Source of the DNA: Lampris incognitus
Taxonomy: Eukaryota; Chordata; Actinopteri; Lampriformes; Lampridae
Length of the DNA stretch: 64,000 nucleotides
Direction: 5' to 3'
Assembly: GCF_029633865.1 (NCBI RefSeq)
Contig: NC_079230.1
Span: 28,613,089 to 28,677,088, forward strand
Shown here: positions 54,841 to 64,000 of the stretch, piece after piece
Position numbering within the stretch: position 1 is the first letter of the stretch
Layout of the letters: every line of letters starts with the position of its first letter
Translations under genes and position numbers: made by a program
Notes under the pieces: model-generated
Told to the model about the DNA's origin: nothing
Seen by the model: the letters and a program-made list of their open reading frames with translations, nothing else
The model's database searches: none

Positions 54841-57800
54841 GTGAGCCATATTTACGCTACACTAGGATTAGCTAGCAAACTTCGTGAGCTATCAGTCGTG
54901 TTAGCTTAATGGTTGTAGCTTGCTGAAAGGCGCAGGCGCGGCGTTTTGTTGATGACGTCAGATGGTCGCGTGATGAGCTACGTAGGGAAGCGCTGCAGGT
55001 CACCGTGAAATGTCGCACCCTTAACCTTTAACGGGAAGCTAATCAGGTCCATGTTTCACTGCTAGCTAATGTTAAATGCATGAGCAACGACACGTTTGGG
55101 CCATTGTCTTCAATTCAATCATAGGTCTCTTTTCTTCCACCTACAACAGTCCTGGCCTCCTTCCCACTTTGTGACGTCACAGAGGATGACCTAACCCAGA
55201 ACCCCCGGTTCTGCAAACTCCTGGCCACCCTGTCGCAACACGTGGACCACACCGGTCTCACCATGGCACTTAAAACAGAGCAGGAGAAGGTACGTCAAGT
55301 GTAAGACACGCGTGTCAAAAACCATGACAGACAAGCTGTCTGGTGTAGTTTGACATGTCGAAGTTGTGTCTCGTTTAGACCAGACACTCAAGTCATGGGT
55401 GGAATTGTTGTGGTTAATTGTGTCATTAGGCTGAGCAGAAGCTGCAGAACCAGAGATGTCGCTGGCTTCGCTCCGAGAGCCTCTACAGAGCGCTGCAGGA
55501 GATGATCCAGGAGCACTGTGTCAGGAAGCACCAAGCCACAGTACCCCCGGACCAGAACCTGGTACAGTAGCCATGCACTGTCAATATCAAAACAGCTCCC
55601 CTTTTGTTTGTCATTTAAACCAGGGGTGTAAGAAAATATAGGTAAAGTGGACTGAAGCGGGGGGAGTACATCTGTTGCAATGCTGTGATTGCAACCATTC
55701 CCGAACCCTCCTTGAATAGCACACATGGCCATTATAACTCTCGTTAATGCTGGCGGCAATTTGCATATGAAACCGATCGTTTTCGGTCGTTATGCCCCTG
55801 TATTGTTTGTAAGGGTGGGGACACCTGCAGTCAGTTGAGTCTGAAGAGGTCACTTGGATGAGCGATGAAACGTTTCTGTCAATGAACGTGTCCAGATGAA
55901 CGGATTCAACCTTCTGTGGTACTTAAAGTTGAGTATTGCGATGCTGTCTTTCACAAGATCGTACTAATTTTCTAAAGAGCTACATTCATTCTTAAAATTT
56001 CACACAAAGAGATGTAACGACAGCGCCACTTCATTGTGTTGTTTTCCTTTCAGACCACCGTGTGACAGGTGCGGTATTGTAACAAGGCTGCACAAAATGA
56101 CAACAGCAGCAGACATAGCTAGTGCCACACTATCTTTAGCTCCAATTACTCTGATCCATTGCCAGAATAACCCCACTAGGGGCCCTGGGGGAGGGGGGGT
56201 GGTTACAGGTCCCAACCTGCCCGACTGATTGTTTACTCTATGCATGTACAGAAAGCCCCTCTTAGAGCCCCTATTTCATATATTATTATGCTTAAATCAT
56301 GCGTATTTTCAAACAAAATTTGCATTTAATCAATTTACCACAAACAGTTGGCACCTTGTTTACCTGGGGTCTTTGGGGCCTTTGGAGGTAGGGGGATCTG
56401 GGGCAGTTGCGCACTTTGCCCAGTTGGTAATCCAGCCTTGCTCTGATCTTGTGTATATTGAGGTCTTTTCTTTATGATATATATGTGTTGGCCCTGTGAT
56501 GGTCTGGTACCCTGTCTAAGGTGTCTTCCCCGCCTGCCACCCAGTGACTGCTGGGATAGGCTCCAGCATCCCGTGATGACCCCGGTTGGGATAAGCGGCT
56601 TGGATAATGGATGGATATCTATATCTATCTATCTATATATAGATAGATAGATAGATAGATAGATATCACTTTTAAATTTTGACAAAATATTGTAATATAT
56701 CAGTATTTGTAGTATCATAATATATCACAGTATATACTCATGATACAAATCATATTGCCAACGCCTTGCCAATACACAACCCCAATTTCAACATAAAACG
56801 TCCTGACTTTCCTGAGAAGAAAAGATGACAGGAATAATTTAGCAACAACATGCTTGCACACATCTTAAATCAACGATTTCTCTGGTTGTGCATTTCTCTG
56901 TCCAGTTCTACGAGACGTTGGAGCGCTGTCTGAAGGTGGCTCAGTGTGTCAGACAGCTGGATGCCAGTGCCACAACAAGCCAAGACCAGTGCTCTATACT
57001 GGGGCTTAGTCCTCAACACGTGCTCGAGCTCATGCCCGCAGAGAGGGTGTGTCCTACCACTGCTCTTTCACTTGCATATGTGATATAATTTACTTGCATT
57101 TAATGGCTCAAGATTCACTGTTAGAGGTCTGTGTGCCCTCTCTGTGCCTTGTTTAATTTTAGTTTATATTTTTTTCCACCAGAATGTGCAAAGAATGAAA
57201 CGGAGTCTACCCAGGGAGCTGGAGAAACATCTCAGGAAAAAGTCCTTCAGCCTTCTCTCCTACTATCAACCTGAATGGGGTAGTTAAACAGTCATTTACA
57301 CATGGCAACTAATAAAATGCATCAAATCTTAATCAGTCATTTTGACAGCATAAAGTAAAGGCCTCTCACATCCCAGTTTTAATTGATGTGGACGTTACCC
57401 CTTTGTTTCTCTGGGTTTCTCAATAGAGAGTGAAAGTGAGGGCCTGAAGAACATAAAGTTGTCTCATCTGTCAAGCCAGCTGCGCAACGAGAGAGAGAGA
57501 GCCAAGAGTCTGAAGGAGATCTGCCACAAGAACACTTTTCTCCTGCAGCGACAGACTCCGCTTTACCTCTCTGTGAGTTGTCTTTCCAATCATATGTAGT
57601 TATCTGAGCAGTTGGAGAAGTGGCTACTGAACTAGGTTTTTTACCCTGAGTCAGGCATGATCATGATTGACTCTGTAGGTTTTGCTCTTTGTAAATGACA
57701 TCTGTGAAAGTTACAAAAAACGAAACCATACTGCAACTTAAAAAAAAAAAATCCAAGATGAAAATGTGTATCTTCATATCAGGAAAAATATTGATGGTTT

Positions 57801-60800
57801 GGGTTGTTTTTTAGTCATATGTGGCCTTCAGAGTTTCTAAGACCAGAGAGCTTAAGTTTTAAATTCATTTTTAGAAGTCTTAATATATCAGTCACTCCTG
57901 GTGCACTGTCACAGACCTACATTCAAATAGGTCTAAATTTATTTATTTAGATTTTGAATTGGCTTACCACTTTATTCTTACTGCAAGCAGAAAGGTTGTA
58001 AATATGCCAAATGAGTAAATGTAAATATTCTTAAAAAGAATATTGTGAAAGTTGAAGATACCTGAGTGTGGTTGCTTCTTTCTTAAAATACACAACATTC
58101 TGATTTCATGCGTGTCTTTGCCAACGGATTGTCTTTTTCTGTCCAGGAGCTGATAAGGTGTATCCAGCTGCTCCAGTCTGTCATCTTGGACCACAGACTG
58201 AAGATTCAGGCGGACCTGGAGGGCAAAAAGTTGGAGTACTTTGAGGGCAAATGTGAGCTGGTCATACAAAAGATCAAGTAAGGACTTATCAATAGTTTTT
58301 CCCACACGCATCAGCATTTGCATTAAAACCCGTCAATCATTAAAAGTAGGTTTGATTTCAGTTTGGTTTGCATCCACCATCTCGAAACAGGAAAATGAAG
58401 TAGGAATCAGGAAAGCGCCTGTGCTTTCTGTCCTTCAGTATTAAATTAAAGGTGTGCGTGCACATTCAGCGAGGGCAGATGCTGAACAGAAAAAATTCCC
58501 TAGAGGGTTGAAAAAAATTCATCCCTCTCTCATTTTAAATGCAAATCAGGCCACTAATGACCAAGTCCAGAATTCTAAATGACAGTAAAAGTTAAACGAG
58601 TGTATTGACGTTTCAATGCAAACAGTGAATTGAAAGGTTACAAGATACACTTTCCATGTTGGCTATTTGTTGTCGTCCCTCATCAGGACGGAGATGGCAG
58701 AGATCAGTCTGGACACATACACACCTGACACGATATCGGCCCATAAAAAAATAAGGTAAGTGCTCAGTTAAGTGTGGCCACACTTTGCCAACCAGTTGTA
58801 CTTTTTTCTTTTTTTTTTCTTTCCCCATTCCAGTGTTTTGTCTTCACATGTTTAAACTTTTACTCTGCTGTTCAACTGGACCTAGTCCTGATCTCGTGAC
58901 ATACGTTCTTAGCTAGCTGGCCACCACCTGGTTCTGCTGTTGATAGCTGAGCCGTGCCCTGGAGAAGTTGAGTCTGTATTGTATTGCCTTGCCAAAGAGC
59001 GTTAAATCATTGCATTTGAGGACAGAGATGGTGTAACGTCTTTCTCAATTGTCGCTCAGACGCTCCAGGGGTTTTGGCTGGTGACCTTCGGGTCACTTCT
59101 TTAACACTAGAACAACCGAGCCGGTCATGATGACCGTTTTGGATTTTAAGAGTTTAATAACTTTGTGAAAGAAAAAAAGAAGAAGATACAGACCCCCCCC
59201 CCCCGAGTGCTCCTGAAATTGCATATATTTGCATTAAAATGAGTTTCAGATCAATTGCACAAAAAAGTTATAATAAGATCTACCTCTAACGACCATGAGC
59301 GGTCAAAATGACCACCTGTAATTCGCGCGTGTCATGTCACTATCTATAACGTGTTGGTCGCGTCGTTTCCTTCGTGAAGTTTGTTGCTCTGTCCTAGAAA
59401 CACACTAGCATCCTCCAGTGCAGAGAAATAGTCTAAACTTGATTTTTGATGATCGACAACATGTCTGGTTACAGACGCCGTTACAGACGCACCATGACTA
59501 CCACCGAGGCGTTGCAAAAATGTTAATTTTTGTGTCAGTTAGTTTCATAACAGACATGCTAACATATGTAATGCATTAATATCTCAACTGGGTATTTATC
59601 TTGACAGAATATAGAGTTTAAAAACCGGTGGCCATTTTGACCGCCCATGGTCGTTTTGGGTAGGAGTGAAATCCCGGTCGTTCTGGTGATAAACATGAGG
59701 CTTTGCTATCGTCATAGTGTAGCCTAATGCTCCATTTGATAACTTTATTTATGGTGAAGTATTCACTTTTAACTGCTGTTGATGTTATAATCAGGCTGTT
59801 CAAGATGCAGCAAGATATTCAGTTTAACTTGAGACTGTTTGCTTTCATCTATTCTCATCACTGGTGTAGTGGTAAATACAAACCCCAATTCCAATGAAGT
59901 TGGGACGTTGTGTAAAACGTAAATAAAAACAGAACACAATGATTTGCAAATCCTTTTCGACCTATATTCAGTTGAATACACTACAAAGACAAGATATTTA
60001 ATGTTCAAACTGATAAACTTTATTGTTTTTTTGTAAATATTCACTCATGTTGAATTTGATGCCTGCAACACGTTCCAGAGAAGCTGGGACAGGGGCATGT
60101 TCACCACTGTGTTACACCACCTTTCCTTTTAACACCACCCAATAAGCGTTTGGGAACTGAGGACACTAATTGTTGAAGCTTTTTGGTGGAATTCTTTCCC
60201 ATTCTTGCTTGATGTACGACTTCAGTTGCTCAACAGCCCGGGGTCTCCGTTGTCGTATTTTTGCGCTTCATAATGCACCACACATGTTCAATGGGAGACA
60301 GGTCTGGACTGCAGGCAGGCCAGTCCAGTACCCGCACTTTTACTACGAAGCCCCGCTGTTGTAACACGTGCAGAATGTGGCTTGGCATTGTCTTGCTGAA
60401 ATAAGCAGGGACGTCCCTGAAAAAGACGTCGCTTGGATGGCAGCACATGTTGCTCCAAAACCTGTATGTACCTTTCAGCATTAATGGTGCCTTCACAGAT
60501 GTGCAGGTTACCCATGATGCCATGGGCACTAACACACCCCCAAACCATCACAGATGCTGGCTTTTGGACTCTGCGCTGATAACAATCTGGATGGTCCTTT
60601 TCCTCTTTAGCCCGGAAGACACGACGTCCATGATTTCCAAAAACAATGTGAAATGTGGACTCGTCAGACCACAGCACACTTCTCCACTTTGCGTCAGTCC
60701 GCCTCAGATGAGCTCGGGCCCAGAGAAGCCGGTGGCGTTTCTGGGTGGTGTTGATATATGGCTTTGGCTTTGCATGGGAGAGTTTTAACTTGCACTTGTA

Positions 60801-62387
60801 GATGTAGTGACCAACTGTGTTAACTGACGATGGTTTTCCCAAGTGTTCCTTAGCCCACGTGGTAATATCCTTTACACAATGATGTCGCTCTTTAATGCAG
60901 TGCCGCCTGAGGGGTCGAAGGTCACGGGCATTCAGTGTTGGTTTTCGGCCTTGCCGATTATGTGTGGAGATTTCTCCGGATTCTCTGAATCTTGTGATGA
61001 TATTATGGACTGTAGATGATGAAATCCCTGAATTCCTTGCAACTGTACGTTGAGAAACGTTGTTCTTAAACTGTTGGACTATTTGCTCACACAGTTGTTC
61101 ACAAAGCGGTGAACCTCGCCCCATCCTTGCTTGTGAACGGCTGAGCCTTTCGGGGATGCTCCTTTTATACCCAATCATGACACTCCCCTGTTTCCAGTTA
61201 ACCTGTTCACCTGTGGAATGTTCCCAACAGGTGTTTTCTGAGCATTCCTCAACTTTCCCAGTCTTTTGTTGCCCCTCTCCCAGCTTCTTTGGAACATGTT
61301 GCAGGCATCAAATTCAAAATGAGTGAATATTTGCAAAAAAAAAAAACAACAATAAAGGTTATCAGTTTGAACCTTAACTATCTTGTCTTTGTAGTGTATT
61401 CAATTGAATATAGGTCGAAAAGGATATGCAAATCATTGTATTCTTTTTTTATTCACGTTTTACACAATGTCCCAACTTCACTGGAATTGGGGTTTGTACT
61501 CTAGAGGGAAATGTCGCATAAGAAGTGATGCGTTTTACGTAAAACCTGTTACCCTTACAAGATGCCGGAGGCCTCGTGGACAATTCATCTGGTGATTTCA
61601 AATGTCATGTTCCTTTTGTTAATGTAGTTCATAAATGACACAAATCGTTAAAAATGATCCATTTGGGCATCCGGGTAGCGTAGTGGTCTATTTTTGTGTC
61701 TACCAACACAGGGATCGCCAGTTCGAATCCCCATGTTACCTCCGGTTTGGCCGAGCGTCCGTACAGACACAATTGGCCGTGTCCGCGGGTGGGAAGCCGG
61801 ATGTGGGTATGTGTCCTGGTCACAACACTAGCGCCTCCTGTGGTCGGTTGGGGCGCCTGTTCGGAGGGGAGGGGGAACGGGGGAAAAGCGTGATCCTCTC
61901 ACACGCTACATCCCCCTGGCGAAACTCCTCACTGTCGGGTGAAAAGAAGCAGCTGGTGACTCCACATGTATGGGAGGAGGCATGTGGTAGTCTGCAGCCC
62001 TCCGTGGAGCAGCAACCGGGACGGCTCGGAAGAGTGGAGTAATTGGCTGGCTACAATTGGAAGGGGGGGGGGTGTCAGTTACTACAGAGACCACTCCATA
62101 GTTTGTTCTTTTTCCGAGTTCCATGACACTTTTCCGGAAGATGTTAAAAGTGTAAATGTGCTCTTCCTCATCCTCTTGTTCTTCTCTGGTTGCTCCATGG
62201 CAGGGAAACGCTGGAGTCGAAGCTGAAGGTTTGCCGGGTGGAAAAGCAGTCTGCGGAAAACAAGCTGGCCTCGTTTGAGATCCTGGGTAAGGAGTTCGAG
62301 GCCCTGGCTGAGGAATACGCCAGATTCCGGCGGGAGATTGACATGAAGAACTGGGCCCTGAAGGAACTCTCCCACGATGCCAACTAG
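54774..62387 (+). CDS. haus4: HAUS augmin-like complex subunit 4 (9 coding exons)
   Basis: Subunit of the eight-protein augmin/HAUS complex, which recruits gamma-tubulin to spindle microtubules and drives branching nucleation and centrosome integrity. Exons: 54774-54840, 55150-55289, 55430-55561, 56906-57046, 57183-57279, 57427-57572, 58147-58277, 58687-58755, 62204-62387; all GT-AG with consistent phases, 368 codons, close to the ~363 of the human protein. Diagnostic blocks: [19 protein letters not shown] (about 41-60), [15 protein letters not shown] (about 76-90), LELMPAER (about 153-160), [11 protein letters not shown], and a C-terminal helix ending [16 protein letters not shown] then MKNWALKEL. 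Most of the protein is predicted helical or coiled coil, as expected of augmin subunits. No defect is seen. Confidence 0.93.
55150..55289 (+). CDS. haus4: haus4 exon 2
   Basis: 140 nt, encoding [20 protein letters not shown] to ALKTEQEK. Donor AAG|GTACGT. Confidence 0.93.
55430..55561 (+). CDS. haus4: haus4 exon 3
   Basis: 132 nt, 44 codons, containing [20 protein letters not shown] and ending PPDQNL. Donor CTG|GTACAG. Confidence 0.92.
55836..55915. repeat. Half copy of the GAAACGTTTC foldback repeat
   Basis: CTGAAGAGGTCACTTGGATG, ATGAAACGTTTCTGTCAATG and TGTCCAGATGAACGGATTCA match one arm of the foldback unit at 42,302-42,518. In haus4 intron 3. Confidence 0.7.
56485..56620 (+). repeat. 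SINE S2 tail fragment
   Basis: GACTGCTGGGATAGGCTCCA, GGATAAGCGGCTTGGATAAT and the terminal GGATGG match the 3' end of the copy at 12,622. In haus4 intron 3. Confidence 0.7.
56618..56665. repeat. (TATC)n/(GATA)n inverted microsatellite
   Basis: A TATC run flows into its inverse GATA run, giving a self-complementary tract that grew from the SINE tail. Confidence 0.85.
56906..57046 (+). CDS. haus4: haus4 exon 4
   Basis: 141 nt, encoding [20 protein letters not shown] to LELMPAER. The donor GTGTGT is weak but keeps phase 0 with exon 5. Confidence 0.9.
57183..57279 (+). CDS. haus4: haus4 exon 5
   Basis: 97 nt, encoding [20 protein letters not shown] then [12 protein letters not shown], the block aligned to human CFTLLCYYDPN. 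It ends in phase 1. Confidence 0.92.
57427..57572 (+). CDS. haus4: haus4 exon 6
   Basis: 146 nt, encoding [20 protein letters not shown] and a charged helix to QTPLYLS. Confidence 0.92.
58147..58277 (+). CDS. haus4: haus4 exon 7
   Basis: 131 nt, encoding [20 protein letters not shown] then [13 protein letters not shown]. It ends in phase 2. Confidence 0.92.
58687..58755 (+). CDS. haus4: haus4 exon 8
   Basis: 69 nt, encoding [20 protein letters not shown]. It ends in phase 2 at ATAAG|GTAAGT. The 3.4-kb intron that follows is the most transposon-loaded of the gene. Confidence 0.92.
59105..59688. mobile_element. piggyBac-like MITE
   Basis: The left end CACTAGAACAACCG follows TTAA (59,101-59,104), the piggyBac target. 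The right end CGGTCGTTCTGGTG is its inverse with mismatches, followed by ATAA (a degenerate TTAA). Inner GGTCATGATGACCG palindromes flank the interior. A relic ORF start at 59,461 reads [20 protein letters not shown], like the N-terminus of a piggyBac transposase, before a stop. In haus4 intron 8. Confidence 0.65.
59879..61496 (-). mobile_element. Tc1-like transposon (family 2), full length
   Basis: The ends are CAAACCCCAATTCCAATGAA and the inverse TTCACTGGAATTGGGGTTTG, flanked by TA at 59,877-59,878 and 61,497-61,498. The inverted repeats are about 180-200 bp. 1,618 bp, in haus4 intron 8, antisense to the gene. Confidence 0.93.
60130..61178 (-). pseudogene. Tc1-like transposase (family 2), frameshifted
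   Basis: From [20 protein letters not shown] the frame stays open for 296 codons through LWSDESTFH and [12 protein letters not shown] frameshift near 60,340 moves [18 protein letters not shown] into another frame, and a second indel in the A-run near 60,260 follows. The CGA codon that is TGA in the 40-kb copy is intact here. Confidence 0.9.
61665..62068 (+). repeat. SINE S1
   Basis: Full-length copy in haus4 intron 8, sense to the gene: head GGGCATCCGGGTAGCGTAGT, B-box AGTTCGAATCCCC, tail TAATTGGCTGGCTACAATT. The intron acceptor for exon 9 lies 135 bases downstream. Confidence 0.87.
62204..62387 (+). CDS. haus4: haus4 exon 9 (C-terminus)
   Basis: 184 nt including TAG, encoding [20 protein letters not shown] to ELSHDAN. 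The [15 protein letters not shown] block matches human YEVLGEEFDRLVKEY. Confidence 0.93.
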
Positions 62388-63015
62388 ACAGGTTCAGAAC
62401 CTGATGTGGGAATAAGACCAGCGTAACTATCGCTTTTCGCCCTACAGTCGCAATGGCTTTTGGACCCTTGCTGTATAAATGACTGATTTTTTTTTTTTTT
62501 TTTTTTTGAACTTACCATATTTTTAAGGTGTTACTAGATAATGGATCCTGATTTCTCACCATATTTTCATTATCTTGTCATCTATGTGTAAATGTTGCTT
62601 TTTGGGCACAAGCCGGCTCTGTTTAGGATAAACGGACATTGCTTTTCTCTTCAGCTTTCGGTTGAATCAACGGCTCATTCAGTGTCGTATAGTAATTATA
62701 GAAAAATAGTCACGCAAACCATTCAGAGTACTAAAATGCATTTTTTACTCATGCAACTCAAAAAGGAGTTATACTCTAACCTTACTTTCTTAGATTCTAC
62801 TGTATGATCACACCCCCGAGTCTTCATAATCTCAGAGTTTCTGTATTTACACCAACACCGAGATGCTTTCAGTGACCAAGGAGGCTCAAGATCTATCCCA
62901 GTAACATCTCCAGCTACTGTAGTAAGTTGTATCAGTGATATGTGTGAGGGAGGAGTAAGAAACATACGATGATGAAGTTTCGGATGAAATGAATAAATTC
63001 CCTTGCCCCTGCTGT
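62388..63015 (+). other. haus4: haus4 3' UTR
   Basis: From the TAG to shortly after the AATAAA at 62,992. It contains a T homopolymer at about 62,489-62,507. Confidence 0.65.
62992..62997 (+). terminator. haus4: haus4 polyA signal
   Basis: AATAAA, about 605 bases after the stop codon; the only good candidate before the next repeat. Confidence 0.65.
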
Positions 63016-63071
63016 TACCATATTAGTATGCCACAGATGGCATCTTGTTTTTTTGTTTTTTTGCCCCCATT

Positions 63072-63126
63072 TTTCTCCCCAATTGTGCCCTGCCAATTAC
63101 CCCACTCTTCTGAGCCGTCCCGGCTG
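63072..63126 (-). repeat. SINE S1 tail fragment
   Basis: TTTTTCTCCCCAATTGTGCC to GAGCCGTCCCGG. A head-like piece (CGGAGGTGACGCGGGGATTC, B-box) lies at about 63,384-63,415, so the SINE appears split by foreign DNA. Confidence 0.65.
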
Positions 63127-63130
63127 CAGA

Positions 63131-63275
63131 CTACACCCCTTTTCCACTGCATGGTACTGGCTCAACTCTACTCTACTCTGTTGGACTCGCTTTACTTTTC
63201 GGGGTTTCGTTTTCCACTGCAGATGGTATCCCCTCACGGCGAAGCCCCGCTGGTCATTTGTGGGCGTGTTGACTA
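63131..63275. repeat. Fragment of a CCTTTTCCACTGCA-type MITE
   Basis: CCCCTTTTCCACTGCATGGT followed by CTCAACTCTACTCTACTCTG resembles a common non-autonomous fish DNA element; GTTTTCCACTGCAGATGGT repeats the end motif. It splits the SINE fragment. Confidence 0.45.
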
Positions 63276-63486
63276 GTTTTTTTTTTTTTAAGCTGTCATT
63301 TATATTTAAATAAATATAATTAATATACATTATATTTATTTTGTTTTATTTATTTATTATAGGGGTATTTTCACGTCATGTCACGCCGGAGGTGACGCGG
63401 GGATTCGAACCGGCATCTCTAATCGGTGCTCTTTATCCTCACATAGGCTGCCGTCACACAAGGGGGGCGATGCTGCCCTTGCTTTC

Positions 63487-63511
63487 ATCATCATCATCAT
63501 CATCATCATGC
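63487..63511. repeat. (ATC)n microsatellite
   Basis: About eight ATC units. Confidence 0.85.
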
Positions 63512-63597
63512 CCCTGCTTTACAACTGCTCTCGTTGACACGTTTTAATTTTCAACTCATACGAGCAATAGGGTCCAGCTGGGCCAGCGCTCTGGTGT

Positions 63598-63611
63598 CCA
63601 CCAGGGGGCAG
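63598..63611 (+). promoter_or_regulatory. CTCF-like binding motif
   Basis: CCACCAGGGGGCAG is a near-perfect match to the vertebrate CTCF core. It lies about 600 bp past the haus4 polyA signal. Binding is inferred from the motif only. Confidence 0.5.
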
Positions 63612-64000
63612 TCGAGCTGTAGGGAGCGTGCACTGTTGCCCAGGGAACGGAGCGTATGCACTGGGGTTGGAATATACCTCGGTGTTGAGCTTGGTATCGT
63701 TTTTGGCTGAATTTGACGTCCTCTTTTATCAGAGAAACTTACAGACCGATCAACAATATATCGTAAATCTGTTTATTTAAAGCAAAGCTGGGTCAAGGCT
63801 TTAGTCATAAAATGACATTTCCAGGGGAAAAAACCCCTTATGTATTGGTATTTGTGTCAGATGTAAGCTTTCATACTTCATCTGTGCATGAAATGGGGTC
63901 CAGATAGGCGAGAAGATGTGATTTCCTGGGGTGTCGGGAGTGTATTTGGTCTTTGGTGAAAGGCGCTGTGAGGCATAGGCCGGGTTGGAATACCGGTGGG

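Larger units (their letters stand above)
63426..64000. other. Intergenic end of window
   Basis: No gene is supported. A TTTATT (AATAAA on the minus strand) near 63,771 could be the polyA signal of a minus-strand gene beyond the window. Confidence 0.35.

Noticed and set aside
56775-56815. Tc1 family 2 end fragment in haus4 intron 3
   Set aside because: ACAACCCCAATTTCAA resembles the inverted repeat only over about 15 bases and has no further match.
1-64000. CRISPR arrays, operons or phage-type systems
   Set aside because: No regularly spaced direct repeats with unique spacers and no bacterial gene structure; the only regular arrays are minisatellites and microsatellites.

Overview
The window is vertebrate nuclear DNA, almost certainly from a ray-finned (teleost) fish. 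It has spliced genes with short GT-AG exons, CpG-rich promoters, AATAAA signals, and a dense load of fish-type transposons (three Tc1-like families, hAT, piggyBac and Helitron-like elements, RTE- and L1-like LINEs, gypsy-like remains, tRNA-headed SINEs). There are no bacterial-style operons and no CRISPR array. The species cannot be named from sequence alone.

Two complete host genes are supported exon by exon. fxr2 (fragile X-related protein 2, RNA-binding translational regulator) lies on the minus strand, 33,619 down to 15,916, in 17 coding exons (1,971 nt, 656 codons). A probable 3' UTR runs to about 13.1 kb, and the CpG-rich promoter at about 33.7-34.45 kb carries four NF-Y-type CCAAT boxes. 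haus4 (augmin complex subunit 4, mitotic spindle) lies on the plus strand, 54,774 to 62,387, in 9 coding exons (1,107 nt, 368 codons). Its promoter contains a palindromic pair of CCAAT boxes and its polyA signal is at 62,992. All junctions of both genes were checked for GT/AG and phase.

Layout: 0-6 kb, no recognised gene, SINE copies, and a small unassigned signal-peptide exon at 6,012-6,081. 6.2-13 kb, a Tc1-like element, a minisatellite-bearing hAT-type MITE, two phase-compatible minus-strand exon candidates, foldback repeats and GC-rich repeat DNA. 13-34.5 kb, fxr2 with five SINE copies and MITEs in its introns. 34.5-53.2 kb, a transposon graveyard with no host gene: LTR-like repeats with tRNA-like cores, L1 ORF1, a gypsy integrase fragment with an LTR, a Tc1 pseudogene, a hAT transposase fragment, a near-full-length RTE LINE, a 200-N gap, and a second minisatellite MITE. 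53.4-54.1 kb, a Helitron-like end plus microsatellites. 54.5-63 kb, haus4 with its intronic elements. 63-64 kb, repeat fragments and a CTCF-like site.

The two genes do unrelated jobs (mRNA regulation; spindle microtubule nucleation) and show no functional coupling. The most unusual signals are a family of 115-160 bp LTR-like sequences that carry a tRNA-like A/B-box module (one with a PBS-like motif, one with a PPT), an open in-frame non-AUG extension with a CGG tract upstream of the fxr2 ATG, and two oppositely oriented hAT-type MITEs with different copy numbers of the same ~41-bp minisatellite.
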